Assembly: GCF_901521055.1 (NCBI RefSeq)
Contig: NZ_CABEGA010000002.1
Location: 1-64,000 of the forward strand
Source: Cellulomonas hominis
GTDB taxonomy: Bacteria > Actinomycetota > Actinomycetes > Actinomycetales > Cellulomonadaceae
DNA length: 64,000 bases
Reading direction: 5' to 3'
A program made the position numbers and the translations under genes. The notes under the pieces were generated by a model that was not told where the DNA came from, did no database searches, and saw nothing but the letters and a program-made list of their open reading frames with translations. Shown piece after piece: positions 29,127 to 37,146 of this stretch. Position 1 is the stretch's first letter. Each line of letters begins with the position of its first letter.

Positions 29127-31316
29127 GTGCCTGAGCCCACCCCCGACGTCGACGCCCTGCTCGACGTGGCGGTGGCGGCGCTCGGCGGCAGCCCGCGCGA
29201 GGGCCAGCGGCGCATGGCCCGGGAGGTCGCGGAGGCGGTCGAGAAGGGCGAGCACCTCATGGTGCAGGCCGGCACCGGCACCGGGAAGTCCCTGGGCTAC
29301 CTGGTGCCGTCCGTGCGGCACGCCGTGCTCGCCGACGAGCGCGTGGTCGTCTCCACGGCGACGCTCGCGCTCCAGCGGCAGGTGATGACGCGGGACCTCC
29401 CGCTCGTCGCGGACGCGCTCGCGCCGCAGCTGCCCCGGCCGCCGCGCGTCGCCCTGCTCAAGGGCTGGCACAACTACGTCTGCGTGCACAAGACCGGCGG
29501 CGGCTACCCGCCGGACGACCAGGGGATGCTGTTCGACCTCGGCGACCGGGGCGCGGCCGACCACCCCTCCACGACCGACGCCGCCGACGGCGAGGCGCCC
29601 GAGAAGGAGTCCCTCGGCGCGCAGGTCGTGCGGCTGCGGGAGTGGGCGGAGGAGACGGAGACCGGCGACCGGGACGACCTGGTGCCGGGCGTCAGCGACC
29701 GCGCGTGGCGCCAGGTGTCCGTGACCTCGCTGGAGTGCCTGGGGCAGAGGTGCCCGCTGCTCGAGGAGTGCTTCCCCGAGCGCGCCCGGGCGGCGGCGCG
29801 CGCGGCCGACGTGGTGGTGACGAACCACGCCATGCTCGGCATCGCCGCGTCGGGCTCGCCGCACGTGCTGCCCGAGCACCAGGTGCTCGTCGTCGACGAG
29901 GCGCACGAGCTGGCGGACCGCGTCACCGCGCAGTCGACCGCGGAGCTGTCCGTCGGCACCGTCGAGCACGCGGGCCGGATGGCGCGCCGGCACGGCGGGA
30001 TCGCCACGACCGACCTGGACGGCGCCGCCGCGGCGCTGGGCGCGGCGCTGATCCACCTGCCCGAGGGCCGGTTCACCCAGGGGCTCCCGGAGGGGACGCG
30101 GCAGGCCGTCGCGCAGGTCCGGGACGCGGCGCGCGGGCTGCTGTCGGCCCTGCGCCCCGAGAAGCCCGCGGCGGGCGAGGCGGCGCCGGCCGACTCCGGC
30201 CTGAAGATCGCGACGTCGGCCGTGCTCGCCCTGTTCGAGGTGGCCGAGCGGATGGCCGCCGACCCCTCCGACCAGCGGTACACCGTGCTCTGGTGCTCGC
30301 GGGGCGAGCGGGACGGCGCCACGCGGCTGTACGCGGCGCCGCTCGCCGTCAACGGCCTGATCCGCACGCACCTGCTGGCCGGGCGGGCGTCCGTGCTCAC
30401 CTCCGCCACGCTCAGCCTGGGCGGGGAGTTCCGCGCCATGGCCCGCAGCATCGGGCTCGAGGGCGCGGGCGAGGCCGCGGCGGCCACGGCGTCGGCGGCG
30501 ACCGTCGCGGTGGCGGCGCCGGGCGGGAGCGAGGGTACGACGCCGCCGGACGCCCTGGACGTGCCCGCCACGGCGACGAGCACGCCCTCGGCCACGGCCA
30601 CCCTCCCGTGGCACGGCGTCGACGTCGGCAGCCCGTTCGACTACCCGCGGCAGGGCATCCTCTACATCGCGCGCCGCCTGCCGCCGCCCGGCCGCGAGCC
30701 GGCGACCGACGCGCAGCTCGACGAGATCGAGGCGCTGGTCACCGCCGCCGGCGGGCGGACGCTCGGCCTGTTCTCGTCCCGGCGCGCAGCGGTCACGGTC
30801 GCCGAGGCCATGCGCGAGCGCCTCGACGTGCCGGTGCTCGTGCAGGGCGAGGACCAGCTGCCGACGCTCGTGCGGCAGTTCGCCGAGGACGAGCCCACCT
30901 GCCTGTTCGGCACGCTGTCGCTGTGGCAGGGCGTCGACGTCCCGGGGCGGTCGAACCAGCTGGTGATCATCGACCGCATCCCGTTCCCGCGGCCCGACGA
31001 CCCGGTGAAGTCCGCCCGGTCGGAGGCCGTCGCGGCGTCGGGCGGCAACGGCTTCATGTCGGTGGCGGCCACCCACGCGGCGCTGCTGCTGGCCCAGGGC
31101 GCCGGCCGGCTGATCCGCTCCGTGCACGACCGGGGGGTCGTGGCGGTGCTGGACCCCCGGCTGTCGACGGCGCGCTACGGCGAGTTCCTGGCCCGGTCGC
31201 TGCCGGCGTTCTGGCGCACCACGGACCGCGAGGTGGCCCTCGGCGCCCTGCGCCGGCTCGCCGTGGAGGACCCGGCGCCCGCCGTCGAGGAGCCGGGCGC
31301 CGCCCCGGGCCGCTAG
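29127..31316 (+). CDS. dinG: DinG-family ATP-dependent DNA helicase
   Basis: This 729-residue XPD/DinG-like superfamily 2 helicase works 5'-to-3'. Walker A is AGTGTGKS (48-55) and the DEAH box is VVDEAHEL. Four cysteines in the pattern NYVC...LECLGQRCPLLEEC are placed as in iron-sulphur DinG/XPD enzymes. The C-terminal motor has GRLIRSVHDRGVVAVLDPRL. A 60-residue Ala/Thr/Pro-rich insertion (about 450-510) is unusual and probably a loop. GTG 29127 lies six bases after TACCCT (29115-29120), so it is leaderless. No LexA box precedes it despite the gene name. Confidence 0.93.
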   Translation: MPEPTPDVDALLDVAVAALGGSPREGQRRMAREVAEAVEKGEHLMVQAGTGTGKSLGYLVPSVRHAVLADERVVVSTATLALQRQVMTRDLPLVADALAPQLPRPPRVALLKGWHNYVCVHKTGGGYPPDDQGMLFDLGDRGAADHPSTTDAADGEAPEKESLGAQVVRLREWAEETETGDRDDLVPGVSDRAWRQVSVTSLECLGQRCPLLEECFPERARAAARAADVVVTNHAMLGIAASGSPHVLPEHQVLVVDEAHELADRVTAQSTAELSVGTVEHAGRMARRHGGIATTDLDGAAAALGAALIHLPEGRFTQGLPEGTRQAVAQVRDAARGLLSALRPEKPAAGEAAPADSGLKIATSAVLALFEVAERMAADPSDQRYTVLWCSRGERDGATRLYAAPLAVNGLIRTHLLAGRASVLTSATLSLGGEFRAMARSIGLEGAGEAAAATASAATVAVAAPGGSEGTTPPDALDVPATATSTPSATATLPWHGVDVGSPFDYPRQGILYIARRLPPPGREPATDAQLDEIEALVTAAGGRTLGLFSSRRAAVTVAEAMRERLDVPVLVQGEDQLPTLVRQFAEDEPTCLFGTLSLWQGVDVPGRSNQLVIIDRIPFPRPDDPVKSARSEAVAASGGNGFMSVAATHAALLLAQGAGRLIRSVHDRGVVAVLDPRLSTARYGEFLARSLPAFWRTTDREVALGALRRLAVEDPAPAVEEPGAAPGR

Positions 31317-31366
31317 CCTCGTGAGCAGGGCGCCGACCGGCGCCGGGGCACCGAGGAGGACCGCCG

Positions 31367-32380
31367 ATGAGCGAGCAGACGAACGACGTCGAGGGCGACG
31401 AGCTCGGCCTGGCGGGCAGCGCCGTCGCCCCCCGCCGCACCACGAAGCTGGCGGTGGTCGGCGCGGGCGCCGTGGGCTCGACGATGGCGTACGCGGCGCT
31501 GATGCGGGGTGCCGCCCGCAGCGTCGTGCTCTACGACATCAACAAGGCCAAGGTCGAGGCCGAGGCGCTGGACCTCGGGCACGGCATCCAGTTCATGCCG
31601 ATGGCCGAGGTGATCGGCTCGGACGACATCGCGGCGTGCGCGGACGCCGACGTCGTCATGGTCACCGCGGGCGCCAAGCAGAAGCCCGGGCAGACGCGGA
31701 TCGACCTGGCCGAGGCGACCATCTCGCTGGTCAAGAAGATCCTGCCGTCGCTCGTCGAGGTCGCCCCGAACGCCGTGTACGTCATGGTCACGAACCCGGT
31801 GGACATCGTCACCTACGCCGCGCTGCAGTTCTCCGGCCTGCCGCCGACGCAGCTGTTCGGCTCGGGCACCGTCCTGGACTCCTCCCGGCTGCGCTACCTC
31901 ATCGCGCAGTACACCGGCGTGGCCGTGCAGAACGTGCACGCCTACATCGCGGGGGAGCACGGCGACACCGAGCTCCCGCTGTGGTCGTCGGCGACCATCG
32001 GCGGCGTCCCGATCCTCGACTGGAACGCCATCGAGGGCCACGTGCCGCTGACGCACGAGGTCCGCGAGTCGATCGCGCGCGAGGTCGTCGACTCGGCCTA
32101 CCGGATCATCGCGGGCAAGGGCGCGACCAACTACGCGGTGGCACTGGCCGGCTCGCGGATCATCGAGGCGGTCATGAAGGACGAGCGGCGCATCCTGCCG
32201 GTGTCGTCGCTGCTGGACGGCTACCACGGGATCAGCGACGTGTGCCTGTCGGTCCCGACGGTGGTCGGGCGGTCCGGCGTCGGCGAGCGGCTCCAGGTGC
32301 CGATGTCGACCGACGAGCTGGCCGGTCTGCGCCGGTCCGCCGAGTCCCTGCGGGCGGTCGCGCGACGCTTCGGTCTCTGA
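31367..32380 (+). CDS. ldh: L-lactate dehydrogenase
   Basis: This 337-residue NAD-dependent enzyme reduces pyruvate to L-lactate. The Rossmann motif is VVGAGAVGSTMAY (about 28-40). The catalytic histidine lies in IAGEHGDTELPLWS, and LDSSRLRYLIA contains the substrate arginine. It has about 20 extra N-terminal residues. ATG 31367 follows GAGGAGGA, with TAGCCT (31314-31319) as a -10 box overlapping the dinG stop codon and a leader of about 40 bases. It is convergent with the LysR gene. Confidence 0.95.
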   Translation: MSEQTNDVEGDELGLAGSAVAPRRTTKLAVVGAGAVGSTMAYAALMRGAARSVVLYDINKAKVEAEALDLGHGIQFMPMAEVIGSDDIAACADADVVMVTAGAKQKPGQTRIDLAEATISLVKKILPSLVEVAPNAVYVMVTNPVDIVTYAALQFSGLPPTQLFGSGTVLDSSRLRYLIAQYTGVAVQNVHAYIAGEHGDTELPLWSSATIGGVPILDWNAIEGHVPLTHEVRESIAREVVDSAYRIIAGKGATNYAVALAGSRIIEAVMKDERRILPVSSLLDGYHGISDVCLSVPTVVGRSGVGERLQVPMSTDELAGLRRSAESLRAVARRFGL

Positions 32381-32402
32381 GGGGGGCGCGGGACTCCGGC
32401 CC

Positions 32403-33371
32403 TCAGCCGACGGGGCTCAGCGCGGGCTCCGTGCGGGCGCGCGCGGGCCGGACGAGCGGGTGCTCGACCGCCCCGGCGGCGTCCCGCAGGGCGCTCAGGG
32501 CGGCGGCGACCGCCGGGACCCGCGCGGTGCCCTCGTCGGTCACGGCCTCGACGGCGCGCGCCGGGAGCGCGGGCGCGCGGTGCACGGTCACGCCCGGGTG
32601 CGGCAGCACGGCCAGCGCCAGGCCCGGCAGGGTCGCCACGCCCAGCCCCGCCCGGACCAGACCGACCACCGCGAGGTAGTCGTCGGTGGCGTAGTCGACA
32701 CGGGGGCTGAAGCCCGCCCGCTCGCACGTGCCCACCAGCTGGGCGCGGCACTGCGGGCACCCGGCGATCCACGGGCGCCCGGCGAGCTCCGCCAGGTCGA
32801 CCTCGGAGCCCGCCGGCCGGCCGTCCGTGGCGGGCAGCAGCACCACGACCTCGTCGCGCAGCAGCGGGACGCGGACCCGGCGGGGCTCGTCGGGGGCGGG
32901 GGCGGTGGCGTCCCGGAACGTCACGGCGACGTCCACCCGGCCCGCGTCCAGCTCGGCCAGGGCCTCCGGGGGCTCGGCCTCCGTGAACGTCGACGCCAGG
33001 CCGGGGTGCCGCGTCCGCAGCGTCGCCAGCGCTCCGGGGAGCAGCGCGGCCGCCGCGGACGGGAACGCCGCGACCCGCACCCGCCCGGCCCGCAGGCTGG
33101 CCACGGCGGCGACCTCCTCCAGCGTGGCGTCGAGCGCCGACTGCACCGCCGGGGCGTTGCGCGCCAGCACGTGCCCGGCCTCCGTGAGGCGGACCCCCCG
33201 GCCCGCGCGGACGACCACCGGCGTGCCGACGGCGCGTTCGATCATCCTGAGCTGCTGGCTCGCGGCGGGCTGGGTGAGGCCGAGCGCGTGCGCGGCGGCG
33301 GTCACGCTGCCGGTCTCGTGCACGGCGCGCACGAGGCGCAGGGCGGCGATGTCGAGCGTGCGGGTGGGCAT
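32403..33371 (-). CDS. LysR family transcriptional regulator
   Basis: This 322-residue LysR protein has an N-terminal winged helix (DIAALRLVRAVHETGSVTAAAHALGLTQPAASQQLRMIERAVGTPVVVR) and a C-terminal effector domain. WIAGCPQCRAQLVGTCERAGF includes three cysteines in a short stretch (C-x2-C-x7-C), which could bind metal or respond to redox. I chose ATG 33371, which gives the usual short N-terminus; the ATG at 33383 lies inside a palindromic operator-like site. It is divergent from the class V aminotransferase, which it likely regulates. Confidence 0.92.
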   Translation of the reverse strand: MPTRTLDIAALRLVRAVHETGSVTAAAHALGLTQPAASQQLRMIERAVGTPVVVRAGRGVRLTEAGHVLARNAPAVQSALDATLEEVAAVASLRAGRVRVAAFPSAAAALLPGALATLRTRHPGLASTFTEAEPPEALAELDAGRVDVAVTFRDATAPAPDEPRRVRVPLLRDEVVVLLPATDGRPAGSEVDLAELAGRPWIAGCPQCRAQLVGTCERAGFSPRVDYATDDYLAVVGLVRAGLGVATLPGLALAVLPHPGVTVHRAPALPARAVEAVTDEGTARVPAVAAALSALRDAAGAVEHPLVRPARARTEPALSPVG

Positions 33372-33380
33372 GGCCCGGAG

Positions 33381-33397
33381 CATAAGCCCTGCCTATG
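33381..33397. promoter_or_regulatory. LysR-type operator candidate (T-N11-A)
   Basis: CATAAGCCCTGCCTATG has inverted CATA/TATG ends and contains the T-N11-A core expected of LysR binding sites (T33383, A33395). It lies between the divergent LysR and aminotransferase genes. Confidence 0.65.
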
Positions 33398-33454
33398 GGT
33401 CCGGTCGGAAAACGTGGTTGCGTGCATGGGCCGGAACCGGGGACAGTCGAGGGC

Positions 33455-34519
33455 ATGCGCTCGCTCGACGACCTCCGCTCCGAGTTCGACCCCGCCCCCG
33501 GGTACCTCAACGCCGCGACGGCCGGGGTCGCCCCCCGGCGGACCGTCCGGGCGCTGGGCGAGGACCTCGCGCGCTGGGGCGCGGGCGGCATCGACGTCCC
33601 GCGGTACGAGGCCGCGGTGGCCACCGCGCGCGCCCGGTTCGCCACGCTCGTCGGCGTGGCGCCCGCCCGCGTGGCGATCGGTGCCCAGGTGTCCGTCATG
33701 GCCGGCGTGGTGGCGGCCTCGCTCCCCGACGGTGCCGAGGTGCTGTGCGTCGAGGGCGACTTCTCCTCGATGGTGTTCCCGTTCCTCGCGCAGGGGCCGC
33801 GGCTCCGGGTGCGGCACGCCCCGGCGGACCGGCTCGCCGACGCCGTGACGCCCGGCACCGCGCTCGTCGCGTACTCGCTGGTGCAGTCCGCCACGGGCGC
33901 GGTGCTGGACGACGACGCCGTCGTCGGTGCCGCCCGGGCCGCGGGAGCCCTGACGCTGTGCGACCTGACGCAGGCAGCGGGGTGGCGACGCGTGGACGCC
34001 GGCCGGTACGACGTCAGCGTCACCGCGGCGTACAAGTGGCTGTGCGGGCCGCGGGGCGTCGGGTTCCTCACCGTCACCGAGCAGGCGCAGGACGCCCTGC
34101 GCCCGGTCCAGGCGGGCTGGTACGCGGGGGAGGACCCGTGGTCGTCGTGCTACGGCCCGACCATGCGCCTGGCCGCCGACGCGCGGCGGTTCGACGTGTC
34201 CCCGGCGTGGCAGGCGTGGCTCGGCGCGGCGGAGTCCCTGGACGCGTTCGCCGGGACGGATCCCGACGCCGTGCGGGCGCACGCCGTCGGGCTGGCGGAC
34301 GCGTTCCGCGCCGGAGCGGGGCTCGCGCCGGGGGACAGCGCCATCGTGACCCTGCCCGATCCCGAGGGGGCGCTCCGCTGCGCCCTGGAGGAGGCCGGCT
34401 GCCGGGTGGCCGGGCGCGCGGGCCGGGTGCGCCTGGCGTTCCACGTCTGGAACGACCGGGCCGACGTGGACCGGGCCCTCGACGCGCTCGCCGACGTGGC
34501 GGCGGTGCCCACCGCCTGA
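33455..34519 (+). CDS. class V aminotransferase (PLP-dependent)
   Basis: This 354-residue protein of the aspartate aminotransferase fold, class V/cysteine desulfurase group, begins LRSEFDPAPGYLNAATAGVAPRRTVRAL. The PLP-binding lysine is expected in VTAAYKWLCGPRGVGFL (about residue 190), and LCDLTQAAGWRRVDAGRYDVSV precedes it. No desulfurase catalytic Cys loop is obvious, so it is more likely an aminotransferase or epimerase-type enzyme of unknown substrate. ATG 33455 is chosen from the family start; a longer frame begins at 33395. It faces the LysR gene across a T-N11-A site. Confidence 0.85.
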   Translation: MRSLDDLRSEFDPAPGYLNAATAGVAPRRTVRALGEDLARWGAGGIDVPRYEAAVATARARFATLVGVAPARVAIGAQVSVMAGVVAASLPDGAEVLCVEGDFSSMVFPFLAQGPRLRVRHAPADRLADAVTPGTALVAYSLVQSATGAVLDDDAVVGAARAAGALTLCDLTQAAGWRRVDAGRYDVSVTAAYKWLCGPRGVGFLTVTEQAQDALRPVQAGWYAGEDPWSSCYGPTMRLAADARRFDVSPAWQAWLGAAESLDAFAGTDPDAVRAHAVGLADAFRAGAGLAPGDSAIVTLPDPEGALRCALEEAGCRVAGRAGRVRLAFHVWNDRADVDRALDALADVAAVPTA

Positions 34520-34549
34520 CCGCACCGTCCCGGCCCGCCGGGAGTCGGG

Positions 34550-35290
34550 TCAGAGGCTGCGCAGCACCGAGACCACGCGGCCGAGCACCTGCGCCTGGTC
34601 GCCGTCGATCGGGGAGTACGCCGGGTTCTGGGGCAGCAGCCACACGTGGCCGTCGGTGCGCTTGAGGGTCTTGACCGTGGCCTCGCCGTCGAGCATGGCC
34701 GCGACGATCTCGCCGTTCTCGGCCACCGGCTGGCGCCGGACGACGACCCAGTCGCCGTCGCAGATCGCGGCGTCGATCATCGAGTCGCCGACGACCTTCA
34801 GCAGGAACAGCTCGCCCGCGCCGACCAGCTGGCGCGGCAGCGGGAACACGTCCTCCACCAGCTGCTCGGCGAGGATCGGCCCGCCGGCGGCGATGCGGCC
34901 GACGACCGGCACGTACGCGGCCTCGGGGGCGCCCTCGCGCAGCGCGCTGTCGGTGTCGCCGATGCCGGGCACGCCGGGCAGCGTGGCGACGCCGCGGGAG
35001 TCGTCGGGCTGCACGACCTCGATCGCGCGGGGGCGGTTCGGGTCGCGGCGCAGGTAGCCCTTGCGCTCCAGCGCCGTCAGCTGGTGCTTGACGCTCGACG
35101 GGCTGGTGAGGCCGACGGCGTCGCCGATCTCGCGCATGCTCGGCGGGTAGCCGCGGGACTCCACGGAGGCACGCACCGTCTCCAGGACGAGCCGCTGGCG
35201 CGGGGTCAGGCCGTCACCCTCGCCGAGCTCCACCACCGTCACGGCCCCGTCGTCGGGACCCGCCGCGGCGTCCGTTCCCTGGCTCGCCAT
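34550..35290 (-). CDS. lexA: LexA repressor
   Basis: This is the master repressor of the SOS response. It is 246 residues from ATG 35290, which I prefer over a 275-residue version starting upstream in the promoter. The N-terminal winged helix is [48 protein letters not shown]. The self-cleavage Ala135-Gly136 bond lies in RIAAGGP, with the catalytic Ser170 (GDSM) and Lys207 (ATVKTL). An Asp/Gly-rich linker of about 35 residues lies between the domains. It is divergent from the LysM gene, with SOS boxes on both sides of the divide. Confidence 0.98.
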   Translation of the reverse strand: MASQGTDAAAGPDDGAVTVVELGEGDGLTPRQRLVLETVRASVESRGYPPSMREIGDAVGLTSPSSVKHQLTALERKGYLRRDPNRPRAIEVVQPDDSRGVATLPGVPGIGDTDSALREGAPEAAYVPVVGRIAAGGPILAEQLVEDVFPLPRQLVGAGELFLLKVVGDSMIDAAICDGDWVVVRRQPVAENGEIVAAMLDGEATVKTLKRTDGHVWLLPQNPAYSPIDGDQAQVLGRVVSVLRSL

Positions 35291-35471
35291 GTCCACTCCC
35301 GTCCTCGCGGCGCCCGCGGCGCCGTGCCGGCCTGCTCGTCCCGCACCGCGCGTGCTGCGCCGGTGCGGCGTCCGCACCGGAGCCGCTGGTCACGACCGTC
35401 CCGGTGCGCCCGGTGAGGGGCCGTCCGGCGGTCGTGTCAGTGCCTCGTGGTGCGCTGTACCCGTTGCCCCG

Positions 35472-35512
35472 AGCGTAGGGCGCGGCGGCGGGTGGATCAA
35501 ACACCTGTTCGA
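35472..35512 (-). promoter_or_regulatory. lexA promoter with SOS box
   Basis: TCAAACACCTGTTCGA (35497-35512) differs from the LexA consensus at one base. On the minus strand it covers the -35 region of a promoter whose -10 is TACGCT (35477-35472). This is autoregulation of lexA. The leader would be about 175 bases to ATG 35290. Confidence 0.85.
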
Positions 35513-35519
35513 TCGTGTC

Positions 35520-35579
35520 TCGACATCGTGGGCGGGACGTGGTTACATCGTACAAACGTTCGAACGAACAGGTGTTCGA
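35520..35579 (+). promoter_or_regulatory. LysM gene promoter with SOS box
   Basis: A promoter reads TCGACA (35520-35525), 18 bases, TACATC (35544-35549). ACGAACAGGTGTTCGA (35564-35579) is a LexA box with one mismatch placed just downstream of the expected transcription start. A 10-base palindrome CGTTCGAACG (35557-35566) overlaps its left edge. The layout predicts LexA repression of the LysM gene. Confidence 0.8.
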
Positions 35580-35612
35580 CGGGCCGGAGGGTCCAGGAGG
35601 GGAGTGGTGGGG

Positions 35613-36167
35613 ATGAGCGCCATCGCAGTGCAGCCGCGGTTCGTGCCGGGAGCCGGCGTCCGCCGGGTGCCCGGGGCTGCCTCGCAGCGGCGGGCGTCCG
35701 TGTCCGCGCGAGCGGCCGGCACCGCGCAGGTCTCCGGTGCTGCGCAGGCATCGGCCGCAGCGCAGCCGCAGCCCCTCCGTCCGCTCGGTGCCCGGTCCGG
35801 TGGTGCGCGTCCCGCCGACGCCCGCCCCGGAACGGCGCGGCGCGACGCCGCGGCGGGGGGTGCCGCCGTCGGGGAAGGGCGGCTGCACCTCACCCGCCGC
35901 GGCCGCGCCGTGCTCGTCCTGCTGGCGCTGCTGGTCGTGGTCGCGGGGGTCATGGGCGGCCGCGCGGTGGCCGACGCGCCCCAGCAGGCGACCGAGGTGA
36001 CCACGCACGCCGTCCAGTCCGGCGAGACGCTGTGGGAGATCGCCGCCGACGTCGCGGCGCCGGGCGAGGACGTCCGCGACGTGGTCCTGCGCCTGCAGGA
36101 GCTGAACGCCCTGGCGGACGGCTCGCTCCAGGCCGGTCAGGTGCTCCTCCTGCCCGCCGGGGCGTGA
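35613..36167 (+). CDS. LysM-domain membrane protein, SOS-regulated division inhibitor candidate
   Basis: This 184-residue protein has a 95-residue Ala/Arg/Pro-rich cytoplasmic N-terminus, a single transmembrane helix (AVLVLLALLVVVAGVMGG, about 98-115) and a C-terminal LysM domain (THAVQSGETLWEIAADVAAPGEDVRDVVLRLQELN, about 131-180). This is the architecture and position of the lexA-divergent genes Rv2719c/ChiZ of Mycobacterium and divS of Corynebacterium, which block division after DNA damage. ATG 35613 follows AGGAGGGG. A LexA box stands upstream and nrdR follows, the same order as in mycobacteria. The division-inhibitor role is inferred. Confidence 0.85.
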   Translation: MSAIAVQPRFVPGAGVRRVPGAASQRRASVSARAAGTAQVSGAAQASAAAQPQPLRPLGARSGGARPADARPGTARRDAAAGGAAVGEGRLHLTRRGRAVLVLLALLVVVAGVMGGRAVADAPQQATEVTTHAVQSGETLWEIAADVAAPGEDVRDVVLRLQELNALADGSLQAGQVLLLPAGA

Positions 36168-36226
36168 CGGGAACGGTCCTGGTCAGGGCGCCGCACATGT
36201 CTCGGTGAGATAACGAAACCCGAGGC

Positions 36227-36256
36227 TTGCGTAATTGATTCGGCCGCCTCTAGGGT
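36227..36256 (+). promoter_or_regulatory. strong sigma-70-type promoter, target non-coding
   Basis: TTGCGT (36227-36232), 18 bases, TAGGGT (36251-36256), preceded by an AT-rich stretch. Transcription would start near 36263. No open reading frame with a ribosome binding site begins in the next 150 bases. Confidence 0.65.
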
Positions 36257-36262
36257 GGTGCC

Positions 36263-36430
36263 ACCTCGAACGGCTGGCTGGGGGGCTCGCCGCGGGGGAC
36301 GCATCGTCGTCGTGGTCCTCGGACCCGTCGCAGAGGCGTGCAGCAACCGTCCTGACGAGGCGAGTCGTCCGGACGAGACGGGACGGGGGCGTCCCCACGA
36401 GGGTGGCCGCGCACAGCGGCCACCCTCGTC
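36263..36430 (+). ncRNA. candidate small RNA or attenuated nrdR leader
   Basis: The boundaries come from the promoter at 36227-36256 and the hairpin at 36398-36428. The transcript would be about 165 bases long and highly structured. A second promoter for nrdR lies beyond the hairpin, which argues that this unit can be separate. It matches no RNA family I know (not 6S, SRP RNA, tmRNA, RNase P or a B12 riboswitch). Evidence is positional only. Confidence 0.35.
36398..36428. terminator. strong hairpin, probable terminator
   Basis: A perfect 13-bp stem, CGAGGGTGGCCGC (36398-36410) with 36416-36428, closes a 5-base loop GCACA. It is GC-rich with no T-run, as is usual for high-GC actinobacterial terminators. 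Confidence 0.75.
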
Positions 36431-36465
36431 GTCTGTCCGGGGAACACCGGGCGGCCGGACGCGTG

Positions 36466-36495
36466 TTGCACCGGCGCGCGGGCGGGTCCTACGGT
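36466..36495 (+). promoter_or_regulatory. nrdR promoter
   Basis: TTGCAC (36466-36471), 18 bases, TACGGT (36490-36495). Transcription would start near 36502, giving a leader of about 70 bases with the GGAGG ribosome binding site at 36560-36566. Confidence 0.65.
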
Positions 36496-36572
36496 GTCCC
36501 GGTCGTCCGGGCGGGCGCCGCACCGACGCCGGCCGCCGACCCGGCCCGCGACCTACCCCGGAGGAGGCGTCC

Positions 36573-37100
36573 ATGCACTGCCCGTTCTGCCGTCACGCCG
36601 ACTCCCGTGTCGTCGACTCCCGCACGTCCGACGACGGCCTGTCGATCCGCCGCCGCCGCCAGTGCCCGCAGTGCAACCGCCGCTTCACCACGATCGAGAC
36701 GGCCAGCCTCTCGGTGGTGAAGCGGTCCGGCGCCACCGAGCCGTTCAGCCGCGAGAAGATCGTCAACGGCGTCCGCAAGGCCTGCCAGGGACGACCGGTG
36801 AGCGAGGACGACCTCGCCCTGCTCGCCCAGCGCGTCGAGGAGACGCTGCGGGCGAGCGGCAGCGCCGAGCTGGACGCGTACGAGATCGGCCTCGCCATCC
36901 TGGGCCCGCTCCGCGACCTGGACGAGGTCGCCTACCTGCGGTTCGCGAGCGTCTACCAGGCGTTCAGCTCGCTGGACGACTTCGAGGCCGCGATCACCGT
37001 GCTGCGCGCGGAGAACGAGGTGGCGGACGCCGCGCGCAAGGCCGCCGCGGGTGCGGGCGACGCCGGCGCGGGAGACGCGGAGCAGACCCCCGCGTCCTGA
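36573..37100 (+). CDS. nrdR: transcriptional repressor NrdR
   Basis: This 175-residue ATP/dATP-sensing repressor controls ribonucleotide reductase genes. The N-terminal zinc ribbon uses Cys3, Cys6 and the later CPQC pair (MHCPFC...[17 protein letters not shown]). An ATP-cone domain follows ([29 protein letters not shown]...[25 protein letters not shown]). ATG 36573 follows GGAGGAGG. The last 30 residues are an Ala/Gly-rich tail. It lies after the LysM gene as in mycobacteria, linking DNA damage and nucleotide supply. Confidence 0.97.
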   Translation: MHCPFCRHADSRVVDSRTSDDGLSIRRRRQCPQCNRRFTTIETASLSVVKRSGATEPFSREKIVNGVRKACQGRPVSEDDLALLAQRVEETLRASGSAELDAYEIGLAILGPLRDLDEVAYLRFASVYQAFSSLDDFEAAITVLRAENEVADAARKAAAGAGDAGAGDAEQTPAS

Positions 37101-37146
37101 CCGACCCGGCCGTCGCGACCCGTCGCGGACCGCGCACGCCCCCCGG

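Larger units (their letters stand above)
36168..36572. other. 405-base region between LysM gene and nrdR
   Basis: There is no protein gene I can support here. The region holds a good promoter (36227-36256), a TCGTCCGGACGA palindrome (36365-36376), a GGAC/GTCC hairpin (36381-36394), a strong 13-bp hairpin (36398-36428) and a second promoter for nrdR (36466-36495). Bases 36205-36240 are unusually AT-rich for this genome. Confidence 0.7.

Noticed and set aside
27435-31127. 1230-codon minus-strand open frame over hflX and dinG
   Set aside because: Shadow of two clear genes on the plus strand; no domain pattern.
35435-35450. Second PafBC-type motif TGTCAGTG near lexA
   Set aside because: The eight bases after TGTCAGTG are not followed by TANNNT, and it points away from lexA into no suitably spaced start.
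36168-36572. Cobalamin or c-di-AMP riboswitch upstream of nrdR
   Set aside because: The conserved B12-box and ydaO core words are not found; only generic hairpins are visible.
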